DNA of 64,000 bases, from assembly GCF_000383095.1 (NCBI RefSeq), contig NZ_AORL01000021.1, positions 930,001 through 994,000 on the forward strand. The letters are read 5' to 3'. Within the stretch, counting starts at the first letter, position 1. Each line of letters opens with the position of its first letter. The position numbers were made by a program, and so were the translations under genes. This stretch comes from Sphingomonas sp. PR090111-T3T-6A (GTDB taxonomy: Bacteria > Pseudomonadota > Alphaproteobacteria > Sphingomonadales > Sphingomonadaceae). The notes under the pieces were generated by a model, which was not told the DNA's origin, did no database searches, and was given only the letters and a program-made list of their open reading frames with translations. Below are positions 47,306 to 56,737 of this stretch, piece by piece.

Positions 47306-48769
47306 GTGGGCGCAAGCAACGACGACATCAACGGTACTCCATCGGCATCGGCGGGCTCGCCCGGCCAGGTCGTCACCCGTTTCGCGCCCTCGCCGACGGG
47401 CTATCTCCACATCGGCGGCGCCCGCACCGCGCTCTTCAACTGGCTTTGGGCGCGCCACACCGGCGGCAAGTTCCTGCTGCGCATCGAGGACACCGATCGC
47501 GCGCGCTCGACGCAGGGCGCGATCGACGCGATCCTCGACGGCATGAAGTGGCTCGGCCTCGATTGGGACGGCGACGAGGTCTACCAGTTCGCCCGCGCCA
47601 GCCGCCACGCCGAGGTCGCCTTCGACCTGCTGGAGCGCGGCCATGCGTACAAATGTTTCGCCACCGCCGAGGAGCTCGAAGAGATGCGCGCGCAGCAGCG
47701 CGCCAACAAGCTCCCGCTCCGCTATGACGGCCGCTGGCGCAACCGCGATCCCAAGGAGGCGCCGGAGGGCGCGCCCTTCGTCGTCCGCCTCAAGGCCGAG
47801 ACCGAGGGCGAGACGACCATCGACGACATCGTCCAGGGCCAGGTGACGGTCCGCAATTCCGAGCTGGACGACATGGTCCTGCTCCGCTCGGACGGCACGC
47901 CGACTTATATGCTGGCGGTGGTGGTCGACGATCATGACATGGGCGTCACCCACGTCATTCGCGGCGACGACCATCTCAACAACGCCTTCCGCCAGCTCGG
48001 CATCATCCGTGCTATGGGCTGGCCGGTGCCGACCTATGGCCATGTACCGCTGATCCACGGACCGGACGGCGCCAAGCTCTCCAAGCGGCACGGCGCGCTC
48101 GGCGTCGAGGCCTATCGCGACGAGATGGGCATCCTGCCGGAGACGCTTTCGAACTACCTCCTGCGCCTCGGCTGGGGCCACGGTGACGAGGAGATCATCG
48201 ACCGGGCACGCGCGGTCGAGATTTTCGATCTCGCCGGCATCGGCCGCTCGCCCGCGCGCACCGATCAGAAGAAGCTCGAAAATCTGAACGGCCATTACAT
48301 CCGCGCCGCGACGGACGAACGGCTCACCGATCTGGTCGCGCCGATGGTCGAAACCCGAGTCGGCCGCGAACTCACTGAAAAAGATCGCGATCTTTTGCGT
48401 CGCAGCATGGCTGTCTTGAAGGTTCGTGCCAAGGATTTGATGGAATTGGCGGAGGGTGCGACTTTTCTTTTTCGCACTCGCCCCCTAGATATTGATGACC
48501 GTGCCCAAGCCCTTCTTTCGGGTGAAGGTGCGTCTCTGCTTGCCGCTACGGCACGCGCGCTGGAGCCCATGGAGTGGTCGGCCGAAGCGCTCGAATCGGC
48601 GGTACGTGGTGTGTCCGAAGAGGCCGGCGTCGGTCTCGGCAAGGTGGCCCAGCCGCTTCGCGCGGCGCTCACCGGCCGAACGACGTCGCCCGGCATCTTC
48701 GACGTGCTGTTGCTGCTTGGCCGGGAGGAAAGCCTTGCGCGCCTCGCCGACCAGGCAACGGCAGCTTGA
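47306..48769 (+). CDS. gltX: Glutamyl-tRNA synthetase
   Basis: GltX charges tRNA-Glu. The 487-residue class I enzyme has the HIGH motif in [19 protein letters not shown] and the KMSKS-type loop [10 protein letters not shown]. The start is GTG 47306 with GGAG nine bases before; another in-frame GTG at 47300 is too close to it. An unusual AT-richer patch with atypical codons (about 48370-48500, residues 356-400) lies in the anticodon-binding part and includes an 18-base perfect palindrome at 48379-48396. It is followed by gltA 61 bases later; a small GC hairpin there has no T-run. Confidence 0.95.
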   Translation: MGASNDDINGTPSASAGSPGQVVTRFAPSPTGYLHIGGARTALFNWLWARHTGGKFLLRIEDTDRARSTQGAIDAILDGMKWLGLDWDGDEVYQFARASRHAEVAFDLLERGHAYKCFATAEELEEMRAQQRANKLPLRYDGRWRNRDPKEAPEGAPFVVRLKAETEGETTIDDIVQGQVTVRNSELDDMVLLRSDGTPTYMLAVVVDDHDMGVTHVIRGDDHLNNAFRQLGIIRAMGWPVPTYGHVPLIHGPDGAKLSKRHGALGVEAYRDEMGILPETLSNYLLRLGWGHGDEEIIDRARAVEIFDLAGIGRSPARTDQKKLENLNGHYIRAATDERLTDLVAPMVETRVGRELTEKDRDLLRRSMAVLKVRAKDLMELAEGATFLFRTRPLDIDDRAQALLSGEGASLLAATARALEPMEWSAEALESAVRGVSEEAGVGLGKVAQPLRAALTGRTTSPGIFDVLLLLGREESLARLADQATAA

Positions 48770-48830
48770 TCTGACGGCGCCACAAGCCCGGTCCCGGGCC
48801 TCCGTGGTGTCCATATTGGAGGAAGAAGAA

Positions 48831-50117
48831 ATGGCTGACGGCACCGCCAAGCTGGCGCTCGGCGACAAGAGCTTCGATTACAAGCTCATGTCGGGCACGG
48901 TGGGACCGGACGTGATCGATATCCGCAAGCTCTATGCCGATGCGGATGTGTTCACCTACGATCCCGGCTTCACCTCGACGGCGAGTTGCCAGTCGGGCCT
49001 CACCTATATCGACGGCGATGCCGGCGTGCTGCTCCACCGCGGCTACCCGATCGGCCAGCTGGCCGAGCAGTCGAGCTTCATGGAAGTCGCCTATCTGCTG
49101 CTGAAGGGCGAGCTTCCGTCGGCCGACGAGCTGAAGACCTTCAACAACACCATCACGCGCCACACCATGGTGCACGAGCAGCTCTCGACCTTCTTCCGCG
49201 GCTTCCGTCGCGATGCGCACCCGATGGCGGTGATGGTCGGCGTGGTCGGCGCGCTGTCGGCCTTCTATCATGACTCGACCGACATCAACGATCCGGTGCA
49301 GCGCGAGATCGCCAGCCACCGCCTGATCGCCAAGATGCCGACGATCGCCGCGATGGCGTATAAATATTCGGTCGGCCAGCCGTTCGTCTATCCGAAGAAC
49401 GACCTCAGCTACACCGGCAACTTCCTGCGCATGACCTATTCGGTCCCGGCGGAAGAGTATGAAGTCGATCCGGTCATCGAAGCGGCGATGGACAAGATTT
49501 TCATCCTCCACGCCGACCATGAGCAGAACGCGTCGACCTCGACCGTGCGTCTCGCCGGTTCGTCGGGCGCCAACCCGTTCGCGTGCATCGCGGCCGGCAT
49601 CGCCTGCCTGTGGGGCCCGGCGCATGGCGGCGCGAACGAGGCGGCGCTCAACATGCTCCGCGAGATCGGCACGCCGGACCGCATCCCCGAATATATCGCC
49701 CGCGCGAAGAACAAGGACGATCCGTTCCGCCTGATGGGCTTCGGTCATCGCGTGTACAAGAACTACGATCCGCGCGCGACCGTGATGCAGAAGACGGCGA
49801 AGGAAGTGCTGACGAAGCTCGGCGTCACCGATCCGATCTTCGACGTGGCGCATGAGCTTGAGCATATCGCGCTCAACGATCCGTACTTCATCGACAAGAA
49901 GCTCTACCCGAACGTGGACTTCTACTCGGGCATCATCCTGTCGGCGATCGGCTTCCCGACGACGATGTTCACCGTGCTCTTCGCCCTCGCCCGCACCGTG
50001 GGCTGGGTCGCGCAGTGGAACGAGATGATCACCGATCCGGCCCAGAAGATCGGCCGCCCGCGTCAGCTCTATACCGGCCCGACGCAGCGCGACTATGTGC
50101 CCGTCAGCCAGCGCTGA
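48831..50117 (+). CDS. gltA: Citrate synthase (type II)
   Basis: GltA condenses oxaloacetate and acetyl-CoA at the entry to the TCA cycle. The 428-residue protein is the hexameric, NADH-sensitive Gram-negative type, with an N-terminal beta region (about 1-50), [20 protein letters not shown], the catalytic His in [13 protein letters not shown] and the [14 protein letters not shown] block. The start is ATG 48831 with GGAGG upstream; a longer frame running back through gltX is not credible. It ends at a clear terminator. Confidence 0.97.
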   Translation: MADGTAKLALGDKSFDYKLMSGTVGPDVIDIRKLYADADVFTYDPGFTSTASCQSGLTYIDGDAGVLLHRGYPIGQLAEQSSFMEVAYLLLKGELPSADELKTFNNTITRHTMVHEQLSTFFRGFRRDAHPMAVMVGVVGALSAFYHDSTDINDPVQREIASHRLIAKMPTIAAMAYKYSVGQPFVYPKNDLSYTGNFLRMTYSVPAEEYEVDPVIEAAMDKIFILHADHEQNASTSTVRLAGSSGANPFACIAAGIACLWGPAHGGANEAALNMLREIGTPDRIPEYIARAKNKDDPFRLMGFGHRVYKNYDPRATVMQKTAKEVLTKLGVTDPIFDVAHELEHIALNDPYFIDKKLYPNVDFYSGIILSAIGFPTTMFTVLFALARTVGWVAQWNEMITDPAQKIGRPRQLYTGPTQRDYVPVSQR

Positions 50118-50142
50118 TCGGCCTTAGGGCTCGAAACGGAAG

Positions 50143-50174
50143 GGGCGGTCGCGATGCGGCCGCCCTTTTCTTTT
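50143..50174 (+). terminator. Rho-independent terminator of gltA
   Basis: A 9-bp stem (GGGCGGTCG / CGGCCGCCC, one G-U pair) with a 5-base loop is followed directly by TTTTCTTTT. It lies 25 bases after the gltA stop. Confidence 0.85.
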
Positions 50175-50194
50175 GGCCTGAGCAGGAAGCCGCG

Positions 50195-51577
50195 TCAGGC
50201 AGCGGGAAGCGTGAAGACGAAGCGGCCGCCGGGCTCGGTTCCGTCCTCGATGGTGATGTCACCGCCCATGGCGCGGGCCAGCCGGCGCGAGATGTAGAGG
50301 CCGAGGCCCGCACCCGGCTCGCGCGTGCTCAACCGCTCGAACTTGTCGAAGACGCGCTCGCGGTTCCCGTCCGCGATGCCGTCGCCCTGATCGATCACGA
50401 TCGCCGCCGCGACGTCCCCGCGCTTCTCCACCGACACGCGCACCGTCGAGCCCGCCGGCCCGAAGCGCACCGCGTTGCCGATCAGGTTGAGCAGCACCTG
50501 GAGCGAGCGCTTGAAATCGCCGATCGCACCCAGCGCCTCGGCAAGATCGGGCTGCTCGATCCGCATATCCTTGTCGTCCGCGCGCACCGAGAGCAGCCCC
50601 GCCGCGCGGCGGGCAAGGTCCGCCATGTCGAGCGCCTCGCTCTCGACCTCCAGGTCGGCGCCCTCCACCGCCTCCAGATCGGCGAGATCGTCGATCAGGC
50701 CGAGCAGGTGGCGGCCGGCATGGGCGATGTCGCCGGCATAGGCGTTGTAATCGGCGCGGACCGGGCCTTCATCCTGCTCGCGGATCTGCTCGGCGGCAGC
50801 GACGATGCGGTGCAACGGCTTGCGCAGTGCGGTCTCGATCCGGCGGGCGAAGGCGCTGCCTCCTTCCCCCTGCAGCTCGGCCGGCCTGACGGGATGCAGA
50901 TCGGGCACGACATGGCCATTGAGCGCGAAGCCGCCGCCGCGGAATCCCGTCACCTCGCCGGCCGCGTCCAGCACCGGCACCCCGGCCAGCCGGAAGCGCC
51001 GGTCGGTGCCGCGCAGCGTGACATATTGCTCGTCGAAAGGGCGGCGCTGCGCCAGGGCGTCGAGCAGCGGCAGGCCGCCGGACGGCGCCTCATCGAGCAC
51101 GAACAGCCGCGTCAGAGGATCGCCGAGCGCGGGCCCGGCTCCATCGGCCGCCAGCGCCGCCATCCCTTCGGACGAAAGCGCGATCAGGCGCAGCGCCGCA
51201 TCGCTGTCCCATGACCAGTCGGCGTCGACGCGCAGGAAATCGGCGTCACGTGCAGACGGGCGCGCGGAAGGCAGGGGCGCCGCCGCCAGCCGCCGCGTCC
51301 AGCTCGCGATGGTGAAGGATACCTCGTCGCCTTCGGGAGCCGCGCGGACCCAGAGGTCCAGATCCTCCTCGCCGTCCGCCGCCAGCACGGAGCGCGCGAC
51401 CGGGATGCCCAGCCGCCGCACCAACCGGGCCAGCGCCGCGAGTTGCGGCACCGCGAGCGGCCCGCCCTCGCCACCCCCGGCGCGCGCGTGCAGGTCGGCC
51501 AGCGCCGCGTCCGCCGCGATCAGGCGGCCGTCGCCGTCGACGCGGCCGCGGACCGGGCTGTCGTCGGGCGTCAGCAT
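50195..51577 (-). CDS. Histidine-kinase-like protein lacking the canonical H-box His
   Basis: A 460-residue soluble protein with a PAS-like region (about 110-225), a HisKA-like helical pair (about 240-305) and an intact HATPase_c domain: N box at LLNLIGNAVRFGP (N368), D397-x-G-x-G, the FDKFERL F box, and GAGLGLYISRRLA. In the H box the sequence is ETALRKPLHRIVAAAE; aligned with the usual SHELRTPLNAIIGFAE, Thr249 replaces the phospho-acceptor His, and a His (256) occurs seven residues later. It is therefore either a non-canonical kinase or an ATP-binding signalling scaffold. It overlaps the upstream DUF2336 gene by 7 bases. No response regulator adjoins it. Confidence 0.82.
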   Translation of the reverse strand: MLTPDDSPVRGRVDGDGRLIAADAALADLHARAGGGEGGPLAVPQLAALARLVRRLGIPVARSVLAADGEEDLDLWVRAAPEGDEVSFTIASWTRRLAAAPLPSARPSARDADFLRVDADWSWDSDAALRLIALSSEGMAALAADGAGPALGDPLTRLFVLDEAPSGGLPLLDALAQRRPFDEQYVTLRGTDRRFRLAGVPVLDAAGEVTGFRGGGFALNGHVVPDLHPVRPAELQGEGGSAFARRIETALRKPLHRIVAAAEQIREQDEGPVRADYNAYAGDIAHAGRHLLGLIDDLADLEAVEGADLEVESEALDMADLARRAAGLLSVRADDKDMRIEQPDLAEALGAIGDFKRSLQVLLNLIGNAVRFGPAGSTVRVSVEKRGDVAAAIVIDQGDGIADGNRERVFDKFERLSTREPGAGLGLYISRRLARAMGGDITIEDGTEPGGRFVFTLPAA

Positions 51578-52629
51578 CGCCGTCCCGCCAGCGCCGCCAG
51601 CGCATCGCGATAATGAAGGTCGAGCCGGGTCCGCCGCACCGCCGCCCGCGCGATGTCGACCGGCAGGCCAGCATAGGCCTCGACCAGCGTGGCCGCCGTC
51701 TCCGCCGGGTCCGCGCCGAAGCCTCGATCGAGGCCGAGCGCCAGCGCGAGGATCATCGCCGCCGCGATCCCGCGCTCGACATCGCAGGCGCGCAGCAGCA
51801 CGGCGAAGCGCGCCGGATCGGTGAGCATCGCGCGCGCATCGTCGAAGCCGATGCCGGCCCGGACGGCGAGCAGCGCCGCGAGGCTCGCCACCCGGCCGGC
51901 CGCCAGCGTCCCCGCGAGCAGGGCATCGTCCAGCTCGCCGGCCGTGAAGAGGCTGTGGGCGAGACGCATGGCGGCGGGCGCGATGCCCTCGCCCTCGTCG
52001 ATCGCGGCGAGCGCGCGCGCCACGGCGGCGGCGGCGGTTCGGTGGAGCGCATCCTCCGCGGCGCCCTCGGCGAGCAGATGATCGGCGAGGCAGGCAGCCA
52101 CTTGCCAGAACAGCGCGTGGCGATCCTCGGCGGAAAGATCGTGGAGCGGCAGCAGCGGATCGCCGGTGCGCTCGGTGCGGGCGGCCTCGGCCGCGCGGAC
52201 GGCGAAGCTCTCGCTCGCGAACTCGCCACCAATGGGATCGAGCCTGTGGGCGCCGGGGCCTTCGACCTCGCTCGCGCCGCGCACCAGCGCCGCGGCCAGC
52301 CGATGCTCCTCGGCCCGCAGCAATGCCGCCGCCGCAAGCCCCGAGCGCGCGAGCAACCCCGCCGAGACGAAGCGATCCGCCAGCAGGCCGGGCGTGCCCG
52401 TGTCGAGCGCGGGCTCGGCGGCTCGCAGCGCCAGCTCGGCCGTGTAGATCGCGGCGCGGATCAGCAGGCCGGAGCGCGCACGCGTCTCGTCGTCGATGCC
52501 GAAGGATGGCGGGCGGGACAGCTCGACGCCGGCCGCCGCGACGCGATCGCCGAGCAGCGCCTCCGCCTCATGCGCAGCGGCAAGAAGCGCTACGGTGGGG
52601 ATGGTCGAACCTGTCTGCGTCGCGAACAT
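51571..52629 (-). CDS. DUF2336 family protein
   Basis: A 352-residue, strongly Ala/Leu-rich, helical soluble protein of the DUF2336 type found in alphaproteobacteria. It appears built from repeated helical pairs (for example AVRAGIGFDDARAMLTDPAR then FAVLLRACDVERGIAAAMIL) and ends RLDLHYRDALAALAGRRC. Its function is unknown. It overlaps the downstream kinase-like gene (ATGCTGA), so both are made together and may form one signalling unit. The start is uncertain: ATG 52629 is used; GTG 52650 in the same frame would add seven residues. Neither has a good ribosome site. Confidence 0.78.
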   Translation of the reverse strand: MFATQTGSTIPTVALLAAAHEAEALLGDRVAAAGVELSRPPSFGIDDETRARSGLLIRAAIYTAELALRAAEPALDTGTPGLLADRFVSAGLLARSGLAAAALLRAEEHRLAAALVRGASEVEGPGAHRLDPIGGEFASESFAVRAAEAARTERTGDPLLPLHDLSAEDRHALFWQVAACLADHLLAEGAAEDALHRTAAAAVARALAAIDEGEGIAPAAMRLAHSLFTAGELDDALLAGTLAAGRVASLAALLAVRAGIGFDDARAMLTDPARFAVLLRACDVERGIAAAMILALALGLDRGFGADPAETAATLVEAYAGLPVDIARAAVRRTRLDLHYRDALAALAGRRC

Positions 52630-52751
52630 GATACCAGCGCTTAGCCCCACGTCGTTAAAATCCGCCTAAGCAACCGGATCGGCGATCGCCGCTCGGGAGA
52701 CGCGCGCGGGACGGCACGCACCGCTTTGGAAAATGCGAACAGGGCCGGCGG

Positions 52752-52982
52752 TCAGGAGATCAGCTGATACTCCGCCCCGCAGGAGCAGCGCCAATGATCG
52801 CCCTCATCCACCTCGGCACGCTGCGAGCGCTGGCCACAGCTCATGCAGATGCGGCCGGGAGCCTGCGCGTTGGTGCGGCGGAGTTCGGCGAGAAGCTCGG
52901 CCGTACCCTGCGTCGGCAGCACCGCGTCCTCCAGCATCAGCGGCCGCGACAAGATCCGTGACAGGATTTTGGACCCCAGCAT
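52752..52982 (-). CDS. Small zinc-ribbon protein
   Basis: A 76-residue protein with an N-terminal hydrophobic-basic helix (LGSKILSRILSRPLMLED) and a C-terminal zinc ribbon with CMSCG and CSCGAEY, four Cys spaced as C-x2-C-x(16)-C-x-C. One zinc ion is likely. It could be a nucleic-acid or protein adaptor; no family name is recognised. It lies alone between the DUF2336 gene and the membrane fusion protein, all on the minus strand. Confidence 0.68.
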   Translation of the reverse strand: MLGSKILSRILSRPLMLEDAVLPTQGTAELLAELRRTNAQAPGRICMSCGQRSQRAEVDEGDHWRCSCGAEYQLIS

Positions 52983-53067
52983 GCTTCCCCCTCATCCGTG
53001 GGCTCCGCCAGCATGGGACGGCATAGTTAACATCCGGTGGAATACAAATAATCCAGAAGTCTAAGAC

Positions 53068-54285
53068 TCAGGCCTTTGCTCGCGCCGCCCGGACGAGGCG
53101 ATGCTGGGTGACGGCGAAGGAGGCGGCCGCATAGAGGCCCAGCACCGCCAGCCCGGCCAGCGTCTGCTGGACGAAGACGAAGGGAATGAAGAGCAGCGTC
53201 AGCGCATCCACATCCGCCGTCCAGCCGGGCGAGCGTAGGCCATCCCCGAGAAGCCGCAACGCCAGCCGTTCCCGCGCCATCGCCGCCATCACCGCGACCG
53301 TGCCGATGCCGAGCACCAGCGATGAGGGGTTGGTGCTCGCCTTGTGGCAGGCAAAGGCCAGCAGCCCGAGCCCCATCGCCCCGGCCCGCGCCAGCGCGAC
53401 CCGGTCCTCCACCGATCCCGGCGACAGCCGCAGCGAGGCGAGCAGCCGCCCCGTCGCATCGAGCAGCGCGCCGAGCACGAGCAGCAGCAGCCCCGCCGCC
53501 AGCCAGCCCCGCCACAGCATCGGCACGGCGATGGCCGCAGCCCCGATCCCGCCCCAGCGCAACCAGCGGGATTCGATCGGCCGATCGAGGATGACACCGG
53601 AGATCGCCCGCGCGAGCGGCCCGTAGATCAGCCGCGCCGGCCAGCCTTCGCCCTCACGATCGACGGCGAAGCTCGCCTCGGTCGCGGCGCGCGCGCCGGC
53701 ACGGGAACGCACCAGCATCGCCGGGAACGGCTCGCCCAGCCCGGCCCCGTCCGCGATGTCCACCCGTCGCGCTGAAGAGCCGACCGCGCGGCGCAGCAAG
53801 GTCGAATGCAGATCCCAGTCGCCCAGCATGGCGACCGTCTTGCGCAATGTGTCGCCCGAGACGAGCGCCAGCCCCGCCCAGTGCGCGCCGGCATCGATTC
53901 GCTCGAACCCGCCGGAGCCGCCGCCCTCGCCGATGGTCAGCAAGCCGGGCGCAGGCCCCGCCACCAGCCGTGCGATCGCCTCATGGCCGACCACCGCGCC
54001 ATCCGCGAAGACAAGCACGCGCTCGTCGGGATGGAAGCGATCCGCCGCATCGCCGGCGCTGCGCGCGACGTCGATGGTGATGTTGTCGCGCCGCAGCCGG
54101 TCGATCGCCCCGGTCAGGCCCGCCGGCAACCGCTCGATTAAAAGCACGACATGGCTCGCCCCAGCGGCGGCGGCGAGCCGCGCCTGCCGTTCGACCAACG
54201 TACGACCCGCGACCGACAGCGTGCCCACCAGCCCGCTGCCATCCTCCGCCTCGCGCACTGCCGCGATCAACGCTGCCAGCGCCAC
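53068..54285 (-). CDS. Nucleotidyltransferase-like / degenerate CDP-alcohol phosphotransferase fusion membrane protein
   Basis: A 405-residue protein in two halves. Residues 1-210 look like a MobA/GT-A-type nucleotidyltransferase fold (VAGRTLVERQARLAAAAGAS then VVLLIERLP, and VLVFADGAVV as the metal-site strand), but the glycine-rich N-terminal NTP loop is weak. From about 220 the sequence RLIYGPLARAISGVILDRPI resembles the entry to CDP-alcohol phosphatidyltransferases, followed by about five or six membrane segments. The family motif DGxxAR...GxxxD...D is not intact; the matching stretch reads LLDATGRLLASLRLSPGSVE. It could be an altered inositol-phosphate-type lipid headgroup enzyme or a non-catalytic relative. 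The GTG start has GGGGAG upstream. Confidence 0.7.
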   Translation of the reverse strand: MALAALIAAVREAEDGSGLVGTLSVAGRTLVERQARLAAAAGASHVVLLIERLPAGLTGAIDRLRRDNITIDVARSAGDAADRFHPDERVLVFADGAVVGHEAIARLVAGPAPGLLTIGEGGGSGGFERIDAGAHWAGLALVSGDTLRKTVAMLGDWDLHSTLLRRAVGSSARRVDIADGAGLGEPFPAMLVRSRAGARAATEASFAVDREGEGWPARLIYGPLARAISGVILDRPIESRWLRWGGIGAAAIAVPMLWRGWLAAGLLLLVLGALLDATGRLLASLRLSPGSVEDRVALARAGAMGLGLLAFACHKASTNPSSLVLGIGTVAVMAAMARERLALRLLGDGLRSPGWTADVDALTLLFIPFVFVQQTLAGLAVLGLYAAASFAVTQHRLVRAARAKA

Positions 54286-54436
54286 GCCTCAACTCCCCAA
54301 AAACGCATGAAGCCGGGATAGACGGGTGCGAGCCCGAATGCCAACCCGCTGGCGCAACGATCCGCTCGCCAATCCGTGCCCGACCCGCGTCGGCGTGACT
54401 ATTCCACCGGCGGCGCTTGGGTGTAAGAAGGCCACC

Positions 54437-56695
54437 ATGAACAGGGGGGCCTATTGGGCGGGTACACCGCTTCAGTCCGACGACCAGGAGTCCGTAGCGG
54501 CGCCTGTGTCTTCCCATGCCGATTCGATGCCGGGCATCGCGGAGGCTGATCTCGCTGGCGAGGAGGCCGTCGGGCCGCCACCGGCAACGACCGGCGAGAA
54601 GATGGTGCTGGCGCTGTTCAGCGTCGCCGCCTTCGCCTGGATCGCAACCGTGGTCGGGCTGGCACTGAACGGGCTGGGCTCGGGGCCGCTCGCGCTCGGC
54701 GATGTGGTGCGCGGGATCAGCATGGCCACAGGGCCGCTCGCGCTGATCGCGGCGCTGCTGATCCTGTGGCAGCGCAACTCCGCCCGCGAGGCGCAGCGCT
54801 TCGCCGATGTGGCGCGCTCGGTCCGCATGGAATCGTTGGCGCTCGATGCGGTGCTGGGGCTCGCCTCGCGCCGCCTCGCCGAGGATCGCCTCGCCGTGGC
54901 CGAACAGGCTGACCGCCTGCTGCTGCTCGCCGACCAGACCTCGCTGAAGCTCCGCGAAGCGACCGAGGAGATCGCCCGCGAGATCGCCGAGCTCGGCCGC
55001 CAGACGCGCGACCTCGATGCCGCCGCCGGCACCGCGCGCGTCGACATGGGCGTGCTGCTCGCCGACCTGCCGCGCGCCGAGGAGCAGACCCGCAGCCTCG
55101 CCGAGCGCATCCGCACCGCCGGCGTCGGCGCGCATGAGCAGGCCGCCGCGCTCGACGCGACGCTCGCCAGCCTCACCGCGCGCGCCAAGGATGCCGAGGA
55201 CGGCACGTCCGGCGCCGCCAATCGCCTCTCCGCGCAGATTTCGCAGATCTCGGGCGCCAGCGAAGTCGCCGCCCGCAGCATCGAGGATGCGTCGAACCGC
55301 ATGACCACCTCGGTCGACGGCGTGCTCGAACGCGCGACCGCCGCCGTCGATCGCACGCGCGAGGGCATCATCGCGCAGGGCGAGGCGATCAACGCGATGA
55401 TCGACCGCGCGCAGACCTCCGCCGAAGCCGCCGCCCAGCAGGCCGCCGACGCGCTGGCCCGCCAGGACGGCCTCGGCACCTCGATGATCGAGCGCATCCA
55501 GCGCGGCCTCGCCCATGTCGAGGCGCGTTTCGCCGAGCTGGACGAGACCGGCCGCGCCCGCACCGAGCGGCTCGGCGGCGCGCTGGGCGAACTGGGTGGC
55601 CATATCGAGCGCGTCATGGCCTCGCTCAACGATGGCGGCACGGCCGCCACCACCTTCATCAATCGCGCCGAGACGCTGCGCGGCGCGATAGCCGCCTGCG
55701 TGACGGAGCTGGGCGAGACGCTGCCCGCCGCCCTTACCGAGTTGGAAAGCCAGGCCACGCGCAGCCGCGAGCTGGTTGCCTCGGCGGGCCCCGAGGCCGA
55801 GCGCCTCAACGAGGCCGCCCGCGCCGCCTCGGCCGCGCTCGACGCCGCCCGCATCGCGCTCGACGAGCGCCGCGCCGCGATCGACACGCTGGCCGACGCG
55901 ATCGACCAGCGCCTCGCCGCCGCCCGCGAGGGCACGACGACGCTCGGCGAAGCGATCGGGCAGGTCGACCGCGAGGCGATCAACCTCGCCAACGCCACCT
56001 CGCCCAAGCTGGTCGAGGCGCTGATCCGCGTCCGCGAGACCGCCACGCAGGCCGCCGAGCGCGCCCGCGAGGCGCTCGGCACGATCATCCCGCGCAGCGC
56101 CGAGGCCTTGGGCGATGCCGGCCGCAAGGCGCTGGAGCAGGCAGTCGCCGATCAGGTCGACGGACAGATCGCGCGCGTCGCGGCGGTGTCCGAAGCGGCG
56201 GTCGAGGCCGCACGCTCGGCAACCGCACGGCTGGAAGAACAACTCGGCCGCATCGCGGAGACGAGCGCCTCGGTCGACACCCAGATCGCCGAGGGCAAGT
56301 CGACGGTCGAGAATGCCGATCGCGACAATTTCTCGCGGCGCGTGGCGCTCCTCATCGATTCGCTGAACTCGACGGCGATCGACGTCACCAAGCTGCTCTC
56401 CAACGAAGCCACCGACGGCGCCTGGGCATCCTATCTGCGGGGCGACCGGGGGGTGTTCACCCGCCGCGCGGTGAAGCTGATCGAGAATGGCGAAGCTCGC
56501 GAAATCGCCCGCCATTACGAGGAAGACCCCGAGTTCCGCGAGCAGGTGAACCGCTACATCCACGATTTCGAGGCGCTGCTCCGCCCGATCCTGACGACCC
56601 GCGACGGCTCTACGCACGCCGTCATCATGCTCTCGTCGGACATGGGCAAGCTCTACGTCGCCCTCGCCCAGGCGATTGCGCGCCTGCGCTCCTGA
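54437..56695 (+). CDS. Large membrane-anchored coiled-coil protein
   Basis: A 752-residue protein with a short acidic cytoplasmic N terminus, two membrane segments (about 57-78, MVLALFSVAAFAWIATVVGL; and 94-111, ISMATGPLALIAALLIL), then about 500 residues of continuous Ala/Glu/Arg-rich coiled coil (120-630). The end (about 640-752) is a distinct globular-looking block beginning NFSRRVALLIDSLNS and ending GKLYVALAQAIARLR. Two N-terminal membrane spans plus a long cytoplasmic coiled coil is the architecture of the Caulobacter polarity factor TipN; whether this is a true homologue cannot be decided here. The start is ATG 54437 with AAGAAGG upstream. A terminator follows. Confidence 0.78.
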   Translation: MNRGAYWAGTPLQSDDQESVAAPVSSHADSMPGIAEADLAGEEAVGPPPATTGEKMVLALFSVAAFAWIATVVGLALNGLGSGPLALGDVVRGISMATGPLALIAALLILWQRNSAREAQRFADVARSVRMESLALDAVLGLASRRLAEDRLAVAEQADRLLLLADQTSLKLREATEEIAREIAELGRQTRDLDAAAGTARVDMGVLLADLPRAEEQTRSLAERIRTAGVGAHEQAAALDATLASLTARAKDAEDGTSGAANRLSAQISQISGASEVAARSIEDASNRMTTSVDGVLERATAAVDRTREGIIAQGEAINAMIDRAQTSAEAAAQQAADALARQDGLGTSMIERIQRGLAHVEARFAELDETGRARTERLGGALGELGGHIERVMASLNDGGTAATTFINRAETLRGAIAACVTELGETLPAALTELESQATRSRELVASAGPEAERLNEAARAASAALDAARIALDERRAAIDTLADAIDQRLAAAREGTTTLGEAIGQVDREAINLANATSPKLVEALIRVRETATQAAERAREALGTIIPRSAEALGDAGRKALEQAVADQVDGQIARVAAVSEAAVEAARSATARLEEQLGRIAETSASVDTQIAEGKSTVENADRDNFSRRVALLIDSLNSTAIDVTKLLSNEATDGAWASYLRGDRGVFTRRAVKLIENGEAREIARHYEEDPEFREQVNRYIHDFEALLRPILTTRDGSTHAVIMLSSDMGKLYVALAQAIARLRS

Positions 56696-56701
56696 TACGC
56701 G

Positions 56702-56737
56702 AAAAGGCCGGCGGGAGAGCCCCTGCCGGCCCCTTTT
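56702..56737 (+). terminator. Rho-independent terminator of the coiled-coil gene
   Basis: GGCCGGC (56705-56711) and GCCGGCC (56725-56731) form a 7-bp stem, preceded by AAAA and followed by CCTTTTG, so the arms extend into A-T pairs. It starts right after the stop. Confidence 0.75.

Noticed and set aside
47282-48295. Upstream extension of the comEC frame across gltX
   Set aside because: It is antisense to well-conserved gltX sequence and has no membrane or competence features.
48786-48801. GC-rich hairpin between gltX and gltA as a terminator
   Set aside because: Short stem, tiny loop and no T-run. It is more likely that both genes share readthrough or that gltA has its own promoter.
48492-48830. 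Upstream extension of the gltA frame through the end of gltX
   Set aside because: The extension has no citrate synthase homology, and a strong GGAGG site precedes ATG 48831.
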